Source: Rhizobium sp. S152 (lineage in GTDB: Bacteria; Pseudomonadota; Alphaproteobacteria; Rhizobiales; Rhizobiaceae). Taken from it: a DNA stretch of 64,000 nt. Position 1 is the stretch's first letter, and each line of letters starts with the position of its first letter. The position numbers and the translations under genes are program-made. The stretch lies in contig NZ_JAUDRZ010000023.1 in NCBI RefSeq assembly GCF_030380735.1, positions 19,655-83,654 on the forward strand. Direction: 5' to 3'. The notes under the pieces were generated by a model. The model made no database searches. It was not told the origin of the DNA and was given only the letters and a program-made list of their open reading frames with translations. Shown piece by piece: positions 55,724 to 63,626 of the stretch.

Positions 55724-56542
55724 ATGGCGCAGCTTGCCGACACACACATCGAATACAGGCAGAATCTGGTTTCACGCGCACTCGCGAGCGTGCCGCCCGC
55801 CCTGTGGGCGCTGGCAGCCCTCCTCGTGCTTTGGGAACTTGCCGTGCGGATTGCGGAGATTCCATCCTTCATCCTACCGGCGCCGTCGGCGATCTTCGAG
55901 GAGATCGTCACCTACGGACACCGCCTGGCGCCGAACGCGCTGGTGACGCTCAGCGAAGTGCTCCTCGGCTTTCTCTGTTCCGTTGCGGTCGGCGTGCCAC
56001 TCGCCGTCATGATCGTCTATTCCAGGTTCATGGAGAAGGCGATCTATCCGCTGATCGTCGCCAGCCAGACCATTCCGAAGGTCGCCATCGCGCCGCTGAT
56101 GCTGACCTGGTTCGGCTACGGCATGGCGCCGAAGATCGTGATCGTCGTGATGCTGTCCTTCTTCCCGATCGTCATCAACTCTGTGATGGGCCTGAAATCG
56201 GCATCGCGTGAAATGATCTATCTCTCGCGCTCGATGGGCGCCAGCGGCTGGCAGACCTTCTGGAAGTTCCGCCTCCCACAGGCGCTGCCCAGCATATTCG
56301 CCGGCCTGAAGCTGGCAACCGCGCTCTCGGTCATCGGCGCGATCGTCGCCGAGTTCATCGGCGCGGACAAGGGGCTCGGCTACCTGATCCTGATTGCCGG
56401 CGGCAATTTCGATATCGCCCGGCAGTTTGCCGCTGTGGTGATCATCTCGCTGATCGGCGTTCTGTTCTTCGCCGCCCTGGAACGCATCGAGAGGATCGCC
56501 ATTCCGTGGAAGAGAAGCGCCGAGGCCGGTGACGGCCACTGA
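55724..56542 (+). CDS. ABC transporter permease (SsuC/TauC type)
   Basis: 272-aa inner-membrane permease with about six helices. The cytoplasmic coupling loop with the EAA-like motif is at MIYLSRSMGASGWQTFWKFR. Additional markers are ILPAPSAIFEEIV near the N-terminus and the QTIPKVAIAPLMLTWFGYG segment typical of the SsuC/TauC/NrtB group. AGGAG lies eight bases before ATG 55724. Last gene of the importer operon; a terminator follows. Confidence 0.93.
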   Translation: MAQLADTHIEYRQNLVSRALASVPPALWALAALLVLWELAVRIAEIPSFILPAPSAIFEEIVTYGHRLAPNALVTLSEVLLGFLCSVAVGVPLAVMIVYSRFMEKAIYPLIVASQTIPKVAIAPLMLTWFGYGMAPKIVIVVMLSFFPIVINSVMGLKSASREMIYLSRSMGASGWQTFWKFRLPQALPSIFAGLKLATALSVIGAIVAEFIGADKGLGYLILIAGGNFDIARQFAAVVIISLIGVLFFAALERIERIAIPWKRSAEAGDGH

Positions 56543-56566
56543 AGCCACACCTCGATCGACAAACAG

Positions 56567-56592
56567 ATGCCGCCCGCGAGGGCGGCATTTTT
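56567..56592 (+). terminator. Rho-independent terminator after the importer operon
   Basis: ATGCCGCCC and GGGCGGCAT form a nine-bp stem with a GCGA loop, followed by a run of five T, 24 bp after the permease stop. Confidence 0.88.
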
Positions 56593-56630
56593 GTTGGTGG
56601 CAATGCCCCGGTGCTCGCGCGAGAGGCACC

Positions 56631-56673
56631 CAAACGAAGAAAGCCCGACGACGCGCCGGGCTTTCTTCGTTTG
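56631..56673 (-). terminator. 17-bp perfect hairpin between convergent operons
   Basis: CAAACGAAGAAAGCCCG and its exact complement surround a nine-base interval. Both ends carry A/T-rich segments (TTTCTTCGTTTG), so it may terminate transcription of the Rieske operon coming from the right and of read-through from the left. Confidence 0.7.
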
Positions 56674-56688
56674 GCATGTATTGCTTGG

Positions 56689-57672
56689 TCAGATATCGAG
56701 AACGAGCCGATCAGTCTTCGCGCCCGAGCAGCAGATCATGATCAGCTTGTTGCTGTCCTTTTCGCGCGAGGACAAGACATTGTCCTTGTGGTCGCATTCG
56801 CCTTCGAGCACGACCGTTTCGCAGGTGCCGCAGACGCCCTCGCAGCAGGAATGAGCAACGGCAACGCCGTTATCCGTCAGAACCTGCATGATCGACTGGC
56901 CCGCGGGGATGAAGAATTCCAGGCCCCGGCGCTTGAGCACGACGGTAAAGTCCTGCGTCGGCCTGGCATTGGTACCGGCGAAATGCTCGACATGGACGTT
57001 GTCTTCCGGGCGCCAGCCGGCTGAAGCCTTGAAGGTTTCGATCATTTTCTTGGGCCCGCAGCAATAGACATGGGCGGCCTTGGGAATGCCGACAGCGAGC
57101 TTTAGCAAGGGCATGACCTTGCCCGCTTCATCGTCGAAATGGACATGCACGCGGCCGGGCGCCTTGGCCTCGAGCGCTTCCAGCTCGTCGAGGAAGGCCG
57201 CGCTCTGGCGGCTGCGCACGGCGTAAAAGAGCTTCCAGGCGCGACCAAGGGCTTCGAGATGCCGGATCATCGACAGGATGGGCGTGATGCCGATCCCGCC
57301 GGCGAAAAAGGCGCTCTGTTCGGCATCTTCGATCAGGGCAAAGGTGTTGTGCGGCGGATCGATGGTCAGCACATCGCCAACGGCGAGGGTTTCGACGATA
57401 TGGGCAGAGCCACCCCGGCTGGCAGCATCACGATTGACGGCGATGGTGTAGCGATCGGTCGTGTCGGGACCATTGGTCAGCGAATAGGAGCGGCTGAGAT
57501 CGCCGGGCAGTTTGAGATTGATATGCGAGCCGGCGGAAAAGGCCGGCAGCGGCGCGCCGTCGGCTGAGACCAGTTCCACCGCGCGGATGGTTTGTGCCGC
57601 CATGTGGATGGCGTCGACGCACACGCGCAGGGGCTGCGCATCGGCCGGCGCATGATGGTGAGCGTCGGACAT
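56689..57672 (-). CDS. Rieske-oxygenase reductase (FNR-type flavin domain plus plant-type 2Fe-2S)
   Basis: 327-aa electron-transfer protein of the vanillate-demethylase/phthalate-dioxygenase reductase class. The N-terminal FNR domain binds flavin (DLSRSYSLTN) and NAD(P)H (AFFAGGIGITPILSMIRH, VYCCGPKKMI). The C-terminal ferredoxin domain has CCEGVCGTCETVVLEGECDH, the CxxxxCxxC...C ligands. ATG 57672 has an ideal GGAGG five bases upstream. A longer form from ATG 57753, overlapping the oxygenase stop, is possible but has no ribosome site. It supplies electrons to the adjacent oxygenase. Confidence 0.94.
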   Translation of the reverse strand: MSDAHHHAPADAQPLRVCVDAIHMAAQTIRAVELVSADGAPLPAFSAGSHINLKLPGDLSRSYSLTNGPDTTDRYTIAVNRDAASRGGSAHIVETLAVGDVLTIDPPHNTFALIEDAEQSAFFAGGIGITPILSMIRHLEALGRAWKLFYAVRSRQSAAFLDELEALEAKAPGRVHVHFDDEAGKVMPLLKLAVGIPKAAHVYCCGPKKMIETFKASAGWRPEDNVHVEHFAGTNARPTQDFTVVLKRRGLEFFIPAGQSIMQVLTDNGVAVAHSCCEGVCGTCETVVLEGECDHKDNVLSSREKDSNKLIMICCSGAKTDRLVLDI

Positions 57673-57749
57673 GTCCGCCTCCCCGGAGAATTCGGTTTGG
57701 ATCGAAAGATCCGGCGCCATCGCGCCGGATCCAAGGATAAGGCCTTCGC

Positions 57750-59081
57750 TCATTCGGCCGCGGCCATCTTGGGCTTGTAGCCCTTGACCTCGGCCATCTT
57801 CTCTTCATAGCCGTCGAGCCAATCGGTGCCGTAGGGTACGACGATGTCGCCGCCACGGGCATCGCGGGCATATTCGGGATGATCGACGAAGTCGGGCAGC
57901 TTGCCGGTGGCGGCGTATTCCTTGGCAGCATCGAGCATGACGCGACGGGTGAGGATGACCATGCGGTCCGAGGCTGCCAGGTGCTCCATTTCGCGATCGA
58001 CGATGGCGCCCATGGATTCCTGGATCATCTGATCCTGCAGCGGAACACCGACGACGCCGGTATAGCTGTCGCCATTGCGCTGCCATTCGCGATCGATGCC
58101 ATAATCGTTGGAGCGATCCTTGACCGGGCGCCAGCGGCCCTTCCAGTCGGTGGTGGTGGGCAGGTATTCAAGCGGACGAGCGAGACCGCCGACAGGCGTG
58201 CCGTCCTTGTACTTGAAGGGCTTCTTGCCGCCACCCGAGGCGCGGCGCAGATCGATGTTGAAGATCATGGTCGATTCGTCGTCGATCGGCACCCAGGCAT
58301 TGGCGGTTACCGCCGAGTCCAGCTCGCCACCCGGATAGGTGACCCAGATCGGGAAGAGGTAGGAGGCGAAGCGATGATGCTCGGTGCCTTCATAGGCATT
58401 GCGCTGGGCCGAATACATGGTGCCGTATTTGGTCACGGTCACGTTGATCTTGGGAGCCTTTTCGGTGATCGTGAAGACTTCCGGATCGGAGAGATCGAGC
58501 TTTTCGCCGTCGATGCCGCCCACATGCAGGAATCCGAGATGGGAGGTGTCGATATCGCCTTCCAGCGCCTGCATGTAATTGCAGTCGCGATGGGTCAGCG
58601 CGATATTGCGGTCATCGCCATCGCCCATGATGGCTTCGATATCGGGCAGTTCCGGCGGATTATCCTGACGCTCGCCCATATAGGCAAAGACGAGGCCGCC
58701 GGATTCCTTCACGCGGTAGGCGATCGCCGGCGTGCCGGCCGGATATTTCGACTTGTCCTCGAGGTTCGGCTGATCAAGACATTTGCCGGTGACGTCGAAC
58801 TTCCAGCCGTGATAGGCACAGCGAATGCCGCCCATTTCGTTGCGACCGAAAAACAGCGACGCACAGCGGTGCGGGCAGCGATGGTCGAACACGCCCACCC
58901 GTCCCTCGGTGTCGCGGAAGGCCACGAGCTTCTCGCCCAGGATCATCAGGCGCACGGGATCGCCATCGGCCTTCAGCTCCGACGACATGCAGACCGGCAT
59001 CCAGAACTGGCGGAAGAAGTTGCCCATAAGCGTGCCCTTGCCAACGCGGCTGAGCTGTTGATTTTCTTCTGCGGTAATCAT
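57750..59081 (-). CDS. Rieske non-heme iron oxygenase, large subunit (phthalate-dioxygenase family)
   Basis: 443-aa oxygenase. Rieske cluster ligands are Cys69/His71 (CPHRC) and Cys88/His91 (CAYHGW). The mononuclear iron site is in GDIDTSHLGFLHVGG (Asp178, His181, His186). A bridging Asn/Asp region (CNYMQALEG) precedes it. The N-terminus FFRQFWMPV is that of the phthalate 4,5-dioxygenase group, which includes ring hydroxylases and O-/N-demethylases and has no beta subunit; none is present here. GGAG precedes ATG 59081. It is co-transcribed with the nitrilase gene (16 bp gap) and the reductase gene. Confidence 0.94.
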   Translation of the reverse strand: MITAEENQQLSRVGKGTLMGNFFRQFWMPVCMSSELKADGDPVRLMILGEKLVAFRDTEGRVGVFDHRCPHRCASLFFGRNEMGGIRCAYHGWKFDVTGKCLDQPNLEDKSKYPAGTPAIAYRVKESGGLVFAYMGERQDNPPELPDIEAIMGDGDDRNIALTHRDCNYMQALEGDIDTSHLGFLHVGGIDGEKLDLSDPEVFTITEKAPKINVTVTKYGTMYSAQRNAYEGTEHHRFASYLFPIWVTYPGGELDSAVTANAWVPIDDESTMIFNIDLRRASGGGKKPFKYKDGTPVGGLARPLEYLPTTTDWKGRWRPVKDRSNDYGIDREWQRNGDSYTGVVGVPLQDQMIQESMGAIVDREMEHLAASDRMVILTRRVMLDAAKEYAATGKLPDFVDHPEYARDARGGDIVVPYGTDWLDGYEEKMAEVKGYKPKMAAAE

Positions 59082-59097
59082 TTCTTGTCTCCTGATC

Positions 59098-60141
59098 TTA
59101 TCGTTCGGAAAGAGGCTCGAGAACGCGCGCGCGTTCCAGATTGGTGCGTGCGATATCGACCGCCGCCTTGGTCTCGGCAGCATCCGCCATCGGCGTGTCG
59201 CGGAAATGGTCCGGCGGATAGAAAGCCGCCTGCTGGTAGTACGGGCGGTACATTTCGAAGCGGGCGCGCAGCAACGGGTTGTGGGTGCCGGTATCGGTGC
59301 GGCGATCGAGGCGAAGCTTCTCGATGTCGATGATGCCCGATACGCCGACGCCTTCCTCGGCACCTTCCTCGAAAGCGATAGTATCGCCGAAATGATCGAG
59401 GATGTGCGAGCGGCCGCCGACGATGGAATTATCAGGCGAAAAGCCGATCGGGCCGGCGACGTTGGCGCTGATCAGGTAGCACATGTTCTCGGCAGCGCGC
59501 GAGACCTTGGCCGCCTCCTGCCCGGTCGTGAACTTGGAATTGGTCGGGTGCAGGATAACCTCGGCGCCCTGCATCATGTAACAGCGAGCGACCTCGGGCA
59601 CATTGATCTCGCCGCAGGGGATCAGCGCAAGCCGGCCAAGCTCGGTGTCGGCGATGGGGAAGACCTGGTCTTCGGGCGTTGCGTCCAGATAGTCCGACAT
59701 GAAGTCGTGGACGGAGGGAAAGGCTGCCGTGTTGACGCGGCGGTAGTTGACGACGATCTCGCCGTCACGGCCGATCAGGAAGGACGAGTTGAAATAGCGG
59801 CCAGGCCATTCGCTCGGCGCCTCGAACATGTTGCCGGCGATAAAGATCCCTTCCCGCTTGGCAAGCGCCTGCAGCGGCTCGGTCAGCGGGCCGGGAATTG
59901 TCGAACAGGCTCTCTCTATCCACGGACCGACAGTCATGGAAAGCGGCGGCCCCTGCAGCGCGAACTCGGGAAAAACCACCAGGTCCGGCTTTTCGCTCGA
60001 CGCGCAAGCCTGTTCGATCAGGCCGAGCAACCGATCCAGATTGCGCTGGATGACGACGCGGGCAGCCTCGTTGTCGGGCGCCTGAGTCGCTCGTTCGCTA
60101 AGCATCTGAATACTGGTCGCGCGCCAGGGTTTGACTGCCAT
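59098..60141 (-). CDS. Nitrilase/amidase superfamily carbon-nitrogen hydrolase (second paralogue)
   Basis: 347-aa protein collinear with the enzyme at 51659, identical in many blocks (KPWRAT, WIERAC, TIPGP, RYFNSSFL, CRAAENMCYLIS-like). Glu59 and Cys176 of the nitrilase triad are kept; the usual lysine is again arginine (NYRRVNTA, Arg135). GGAGA precedes ATG 60141, and the best palindrome copy lies 38-53 bp upstream. It is the first gene of the nitrilase-oxygenase-reductase operon and diverges from the second GntR gene. Two diverged copies suggest two related amide substrates in the pathway. Confidence 0.88.
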   Translation of the reverse strand: MAVKPWRATSIQMLSERATQAPDNEAARVVIQRNLDRLLGLIEQACASSEKPDLVVFPEFALQGPPLSMTVGPWIERACSTIPGPLTEPLQALAKREGIFIAGNMFEAPSEWPGRYFNSSFLIGRDGEIVVNYRRVNTAAFPSVHDFMSDYLDATPEDQVFPIADTELGRLALIPCGEINVPEVARCYMMQGAEVILHPTNSKFTTGQEAAKVSRAAENMCYLISANVAGPIGFSPDNSIVGGRSHILDHFGDTIAFEEGAEEGVGVSGIIDIEKLRLDRRTDTGTHNPLLRARFEMYRPYYQQAAFYPPDHFRDTPMADAAETKAAVDIARTNLERARVLEPLSER

Positions 60142-60178
60142 TATAACTCTCCATCGACTTGGCGGACAGATTGCACGC

Positions 60179-60194
60179 CATTGGTATACCAATG
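60179..60194. promoter_or_regulatory. Island operator copy 5, perfect 16-bp palindrome
   Basis: CATTGGTATACCAATG is exactly self-complementary and is the best copy of the island motif. It lies 38-53 bp before the second nitrilase start, where it would cover or follow the promoter. GntR/FCD regulators commonly bind TGGTxxACCA-like palindromes. Confidence 0.8.
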
Positions 60195-60280
60195 TGTAGC
60201 GCGGCTTTTCGCGTTTGCCAAGTGCTGTTTTGCGATGGATTTTGCGATGAGATTGTATCGATGTGGGGAAATAACGCGTA

Positions 60281-60290
60281 TGGAATACCA
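60281..60290. promoter_or_regulatory. Island operator copy 6 (TGGAATACCA)
   Basis: One mismatch to TGGTATACCA, 74 bp before the GntR start at 60364 and about 90 bp from copy 5. The pair may allow looping or separate control of the two divergent promoters. Confidence 0.65.
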
Positions 60291-60363
60291 AGATTATTCC
60301 CGCCGTCTTCCAGTGGAGCACAAGCTGGGTTAGGGGATAGCAGGATTTTGATCGGGGGATAGC

Positions 60364-61047
60364 ATGACCGAATCTGACCATGACCAGTTTGCCGCTGCAC
60401 TTTCGGCCGAACGTGTGAACCTGACGGAGCAGGTCTATGACCAGTTGATCGAGATATTGATCAAGGGCGAACTGCGGCCCGGCGACGTTATCGTCGAGCG
60501 GCGCATGGCCGACCGGCTGAACGCCTCGCGCACGCCGATCCGCGAAGCCCTTGGCAGGCTCGAGGCGGAAGGTCTCGTCTACAAGCAGCCGGGTCGCGGC
60601 GTGACCGTCAGCCCGTTTTCCACCGAGGCTTTCGTCGAGCTGCTGCATGTTCGACAGTTGCTGGAATCGGATGCCGCGAGACTTGCCGCCGGCCGTATCC
60701 CTTCGGCCCGCGTCGAGGAAATCCGAGCCGCGCTGCAGGAACTAGGCCGGAAGCCGGCGCCTTCGCTGAGCGAAATATGGGAGGTCGATGACATGCTGCA
60801 CGGCGAGATCGCGGATGCCGCCGGCAACGCGCTTTTGGCAGGCATGATCCGGGACCTGCGCCGCCGCACCCACGTCTTCAACGCCTACCGCAACCCGTCG
60901 AAGTACAAGTTCGGCGTGGAGGAGAATGCAGCACTGCTCGACGCCATCTCCAGCGGCGACCAGGAACAAGCCCGCAAGGCGATGGCCGACCACATCGAAA
61001 GCGTGAAGCTGGCCATCATCGATCGGTTGGCCGGGGCGGCGCGCTAG
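60364..61047 (+). CDS. GntR family regulator, FCD subfamily (second of two in the island)
   Basis: 227-aa regulator with the winged helix (LTEQVYDQLIEILIKGELRP, ASRTPIREALGRLEAEGL) and an FCD ligand domain (HGEIADAAGN, RRRTHVFNAYRNPSKY). It is related along its length to the regulator at 50805, including the RDLRRRTH-x-FN block. The FCD histidine/aspartate metal ligands appear present. GGGG precedes the ATG. It diverges from the nitrilase-oxygenase operon across a region with two palindromes and converges on the cyclic amidohydrolase gene, 23 bp away. Confidence 0.94.
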   Translation: MTESDHDQFAAALSAERVNLTEQVYDQLIEILIKGELRPGDVIVERRMADRLNASRTPIREALGRLEAEGLVYKQPGRGVTVSPFSTEAFVELLHVRQLLESDAARLAAGRIPSARVEEIRAALQELGRKPAPSLSEIWEVDDMLHGEIADAAGNALLAGMIRDLRRRTHVFNAYRNPSKYKFGVEENAALLDAISSGDQEQARKAMADHIESVKLAIIDRLAGAAR

Positions 61048-61070
61048 ATCCAGAGTCCGAAGCGGTTGTC

Positions 61071-62420
61071 TCAGGTCCGGCGCGGGACATAGCGTCCATG
61101 CCCGGCCGCGTCGGCAACGGCAACGCCATCCCAAACCTTTCGGCCGCGGACGAATGTCGCCGAAGGTCGGACAGAGAACGTCATACCGTGATAGGCGCTC
61201 CAGCCCGGCCCGTCCGGGTTTGCCGTCGCATCATAGACAAAGTGCTCCGGCGACAGCACGGCGATATCGGCGTCGAATCCGGGCGCGATGCGCCCTTTGC
61301 CTGAGAGGCCGAAGAAACGCGCCGGGCGATCCGAAAGGTATTCGGCCGTCAGCATCGCAGCCTGAACGTCATCCTTGCGTTTTGCCGCAGCGGTGAAGAA
61401 TGCCGGCACCATGGCCTCGAGGCCCGGCATGCCGGCGGCAACATCGAAGATCGATGCGCTGGTCTTTCGTTCGAGTGGCCATGCACTGTGATCGGACGAG
61501 ACGAAGCTGCACTGGCCCTTCTCCAGCACGTCCCAGAGCGCGTCCGTCTGCCCCGGCCGGATGGGCGGATTGACTTTCAGCAGCCCCTTGAGCCGCGGCA
61601 TGTCGGTATCGGCATCGAAGAGCAGATAGTGGACGCACATTTCGGCGGTCGCCGACACACCGCGCTCGCGATAGGCACGCGCCATCTCGAAGCCTTCAGG
61701 CACCGAAATATGCACGATATGGGCGTGGGCCTCGGTCGACGCCGCGACTTCGAGGAAGGTGCTTGTCGCCGCCAGTTCCGCCACGGGCGGACGGCTTTGG
61801 CTGTGGTACTCGGCGCCGGTCTTGCCCGCTTCCTTCAATGCTTTCGTCGCATGCGCGACGATCTCCTGATCCTCGTTATGCAGGCCGAGCGGCAGCCCGG
61901 TGCCCTCCAACGCCTTGAGCAGCACCAGCGTGGCGGAATTGTCGATACGTGGAAAACGGTCCGGATGCGCTTCGAAGGACGAGATCTTGAACGCGCAGAC
62001 GCCCTCATCGATCAGGCCCCGGATGTCCGACAGGTCGGGTGTCGTGGGAATCGTGCCATAAAGCGCGACGTCGCAGACGGCATGCTCGCCGATGGCGGCG
62101 ATCTTTTCCTGCAGCACGGAGGCCTTCGTCACCGGGATCGGGTGGTCGTAGGGCATGTCGACGATCGTCGTCACGCCTCCGATCACCGCGGCCTTGGTCG
62201 TTGGCGCCATCCCGGGAAAGCCGATCTGGCTTCCGGCGTGGGTCTGCCCGTCGACCGCGCCGGGCAGAAGCCAGGCCGACCCGAAATCCTGTATTTCCGC
62301 CGCCTCGGGCGCGCCGCCGGTTCCCACCGCAAGGATCGTGCCGTCAGTGATCGCGACCCAGCCATCCTCGATAACACCTGATGTCGTGACCACCCGTCCC
62401 TTTAATACTCGCTCGATCAT
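61071..62420 (-). CDS. Cyclic amidohydrolase (dihydroorotase/allantoinase/hydantoinase family)
   Basis: 449-aa metal-dependent hydrolase predicted to open a cyclic amide, imide or ureide ring. Ligands for a binuclear site are seen: Lys145 (VCAFKISSF, carboxylated in the family), His181 (GLHNED), His237 (HIVHIS) and Asp310 (SSDHSAW). The usual HxH near the N-terminus reads QTH (DGQTHAG, Gln59 and His61), as in some dihydroorotase-like proteins. GGAA precedes ATG 62420. It is divergent from the NIPSNAP-RidA pair across a palindrome copy. Ring identity unknown. Confidence 0.9.
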   Translation of the reverse strand: MIERVLKGRVVTTSGVIEDGWVAITDGTILAVGTGGAPEAAEIQDFGSAWLLPGAVDGQTHAGSQIGFPGMAPTTKAAVIGGVTTIVDMPYDHPIPVTKASVLQEKIAAIGEHAVCDVALYGTIPTTPDLSDIRGLIDEGVCAFKISSFEAHPDRFPRIDNSATLVLLKALEGTGLPLGLHNEDQEIVAHATKALKEAGKTGAEYHSQSRPPVAELAATSTFLEVAASTEAHAHIVHISVPEGFEMARAYRERGVSATAEMCVHYLLFDADTDMPRLKGLLKVNPPIRPGQTDALWDVLEKGQCSFVSSDHSAWPLERKTSASIFDVAAGMPGLEAMVPAFFTAAAKRKDDVQAAMLTAEYLSDRPARFFGLSGKGRIAPGFDADIAVLSPEHFVYDATANPDGPGWSAYHGMTFSVRPSATFVRGRKVWDGVAVADAAGHGRYVPRRT

Positions 62421-62479
62421 TTGCCTGTTCCTTCATTCTCTCGGCGCGCATAACTTTTGGCGTGCAAATGGTATTTCTT

Positions 62480-62489
62480 TGGTGTACCA
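62480..62489. promoter_or_regulatory. Island operator copy 7 (TGGTGTACCA)
   Basis: One mismatch to TGGTATACCA within TTGGTGTACCAA. It lies midway between the divergent amidohydrolase and NIPSNAP genes, about 57-69 bp from each start codon. A half-site (ATGGTATT) sits just to the left. Confidence 0.65.
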
Positions 62490-62545
62490 ACTCGAAGATG
62501 ACTTTGGAAGAGCCTTTCAGCATTCAAGGATGAGCGAGATTGAAA

Positions 62546-63160
62546 ATGATTTATGACCTGACGATTTTGTCGCTGCTGCCCAATACGCTCGGCGCCGTCA
62601 TGCCTGTGTTGCCGGAGACATACGCGAAGTTTTCGTCCACCGGCACGCCGCTTGGCGCCTTCTCCTGCGAGTTCGGCACCTTGAACCGCTTCGCTTTCCT
62701 GACTGCCTATGAGACGATCGAAGCGCTGAGCGCTGAGCGCGCCAGATTGATGACGACTGCCGATCCTTATGGCATCGGCGCGTCGCTGGCGGGTGTGACG
62801 AGCACGGCCTTCAAGCCGCTGTCCTTCGCCAAGGCCATCACGCCGGGCGCTTACGGACCCTTCTACGAATTCCGCACCTACACGCTGGCGCCGAACGGCC
62901 TCGCCGAAACCGAAGAGGCTTGGGCGAAGATCATCGAGCGTAGGCACGCGATGTCGCCGCTTCTGACCAACATGGCCTCGATCGAGGAAGGCCCACAGAA
63001 GATGGTGCACATCTGGCCCTACCAGACGATCGAGGCGCGTGTGGCAGCACGGGCGCAGGCCAGCAAGGAAGGCATCTGGCCGCCGCCGGGCGGCTCTGCC
63101 AAGCTGACCAACCTGCAGTCCGAACTCTTCGTGGCGACCTCGTTCTCGGATCTGAAATAA
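62546..63160 (+). CDS. NIPSNAP family protein
   Basis: 204-aa soluble protein with two NIPSNAP/dimeric alpha-beta barrel repeats. The second is clear (FYEFRTYTLAPNGLAETEEA, then MVHIWPYQTIEARVAARAQA with WP). The first is weaker (MIYDLTILSLLPNTLGAVMP). Bacterial NIPSNAP genes are common in catabolic operons but have no settled function. ATG 62546 is chosen; the upstream in-frame codon is a TTG. The stop is one base from the RidA-type gene, so the two are co-translated. Confidence 0.87.
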   Translation: MIYDLTILSLLPNTLGAVMPVLPETYAKFSSTGTPLGAFSCEFGTLNRFAFLTAYETIEALSAERARLMTTADPYGIGASLAGVTSTAFKPLSFAKAITPGAYGPFYEFRTYTLAPNGLAETEEAWAKIIERRHAMSPLLTNMASIEEGPQKMVHIWPYQTIEARVAARAQASKEGIWPPPGGSAKLTNLQSELFVATSFSDLK

Positions 63161-63161
63161 G

Positions 63162-63626
63162 ATGGGCATCGAAGACCGCCTCGGCGCGCTCGGCATCGAG
63201 CTCCCACCGCCGCCCGCCCCCGTCGCGCGGTTCCTTCCATCGGTGCAGGCCGGCGGACTGCTCTTTCTCTCCGGTCTCGCCCCACTCGACGGGGCGGGCC
63301 AACCCTATACGGGCGTGGTCGGTCGCGATTACACCGCGGAACAGGCCCAGGACCTCGCCAGGCTTGTCGGCATCAATCTCCTGTCGGTCGCCAAATCCAG
63401 CCTGGGCAGCCTTGATCGCGTCATCAGGATCGCGAAGGTGCTGGGTCTGGTCAACGCCGTCCCCGGCTTCACGCGCCACCCCTTCGTCATCGACGGCTGT
63501 TCCAACCTGTTCTTCGAGATCTTCGGCGAGCGCGGCATGCATGCCCGCACGGCGATGGGAGCCGGTTCGCTGCCGAGCAATATTCCGGTGGAGATCGAGG
63601 CTGTGTTCGAAGTATCACGAGACTGA
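63162..63626 (+). CDS. RidA/YjgF family imine deaminase-like protein
   Basis: 154-aa RidA-fold protein. RidA proteins hydrolyse reactive enamine/imine intermediates or, as in the pyrimidine Rut pathway, related aminoacrylates. The fold markers VQAGGLLFLSGLAPLDG, NLLSVAKSSLGSLDRVIRI and the trimer-interface HPFVIDGCSNLFFEIFGERG are present. The last matches the long RidA-like subgroup (about 150 aa). The canonical arginine of archetypal RidA is not in its usual context, so it may belong to a Rid2-7 type subgroup. It is the last gene of the island. Confidence 0.9.
   Translation: MGIEDRLGALGIELPPPPAPVARFLPSVQAGGLLFLSGLAPLDGAGQPYTGVVGRDYTAEQAQDLARLVGINLLSVAKSSLGSLDRVIRIAKVLGLVNAVPGFTRHPFVIDGCSNLFFEIFGERGMHARTAMGAGSLPSNIPVEIEAVFEVSRD

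Noticed and set aside
56529..56741. Short open frames across the terminators between the permease and reductase genes
   Set aside because: They are products of translating hairpin DNA (both strands read similar Lys/Arg-rich peptides) and have no ribosome site.
57879..59333. Plus-strand open frame opposite the Rieske oxygenase gene
   Set aside because: Composition typical of an antisense shadow; the minus-strand frame has full Rieske and iron-site motifs.
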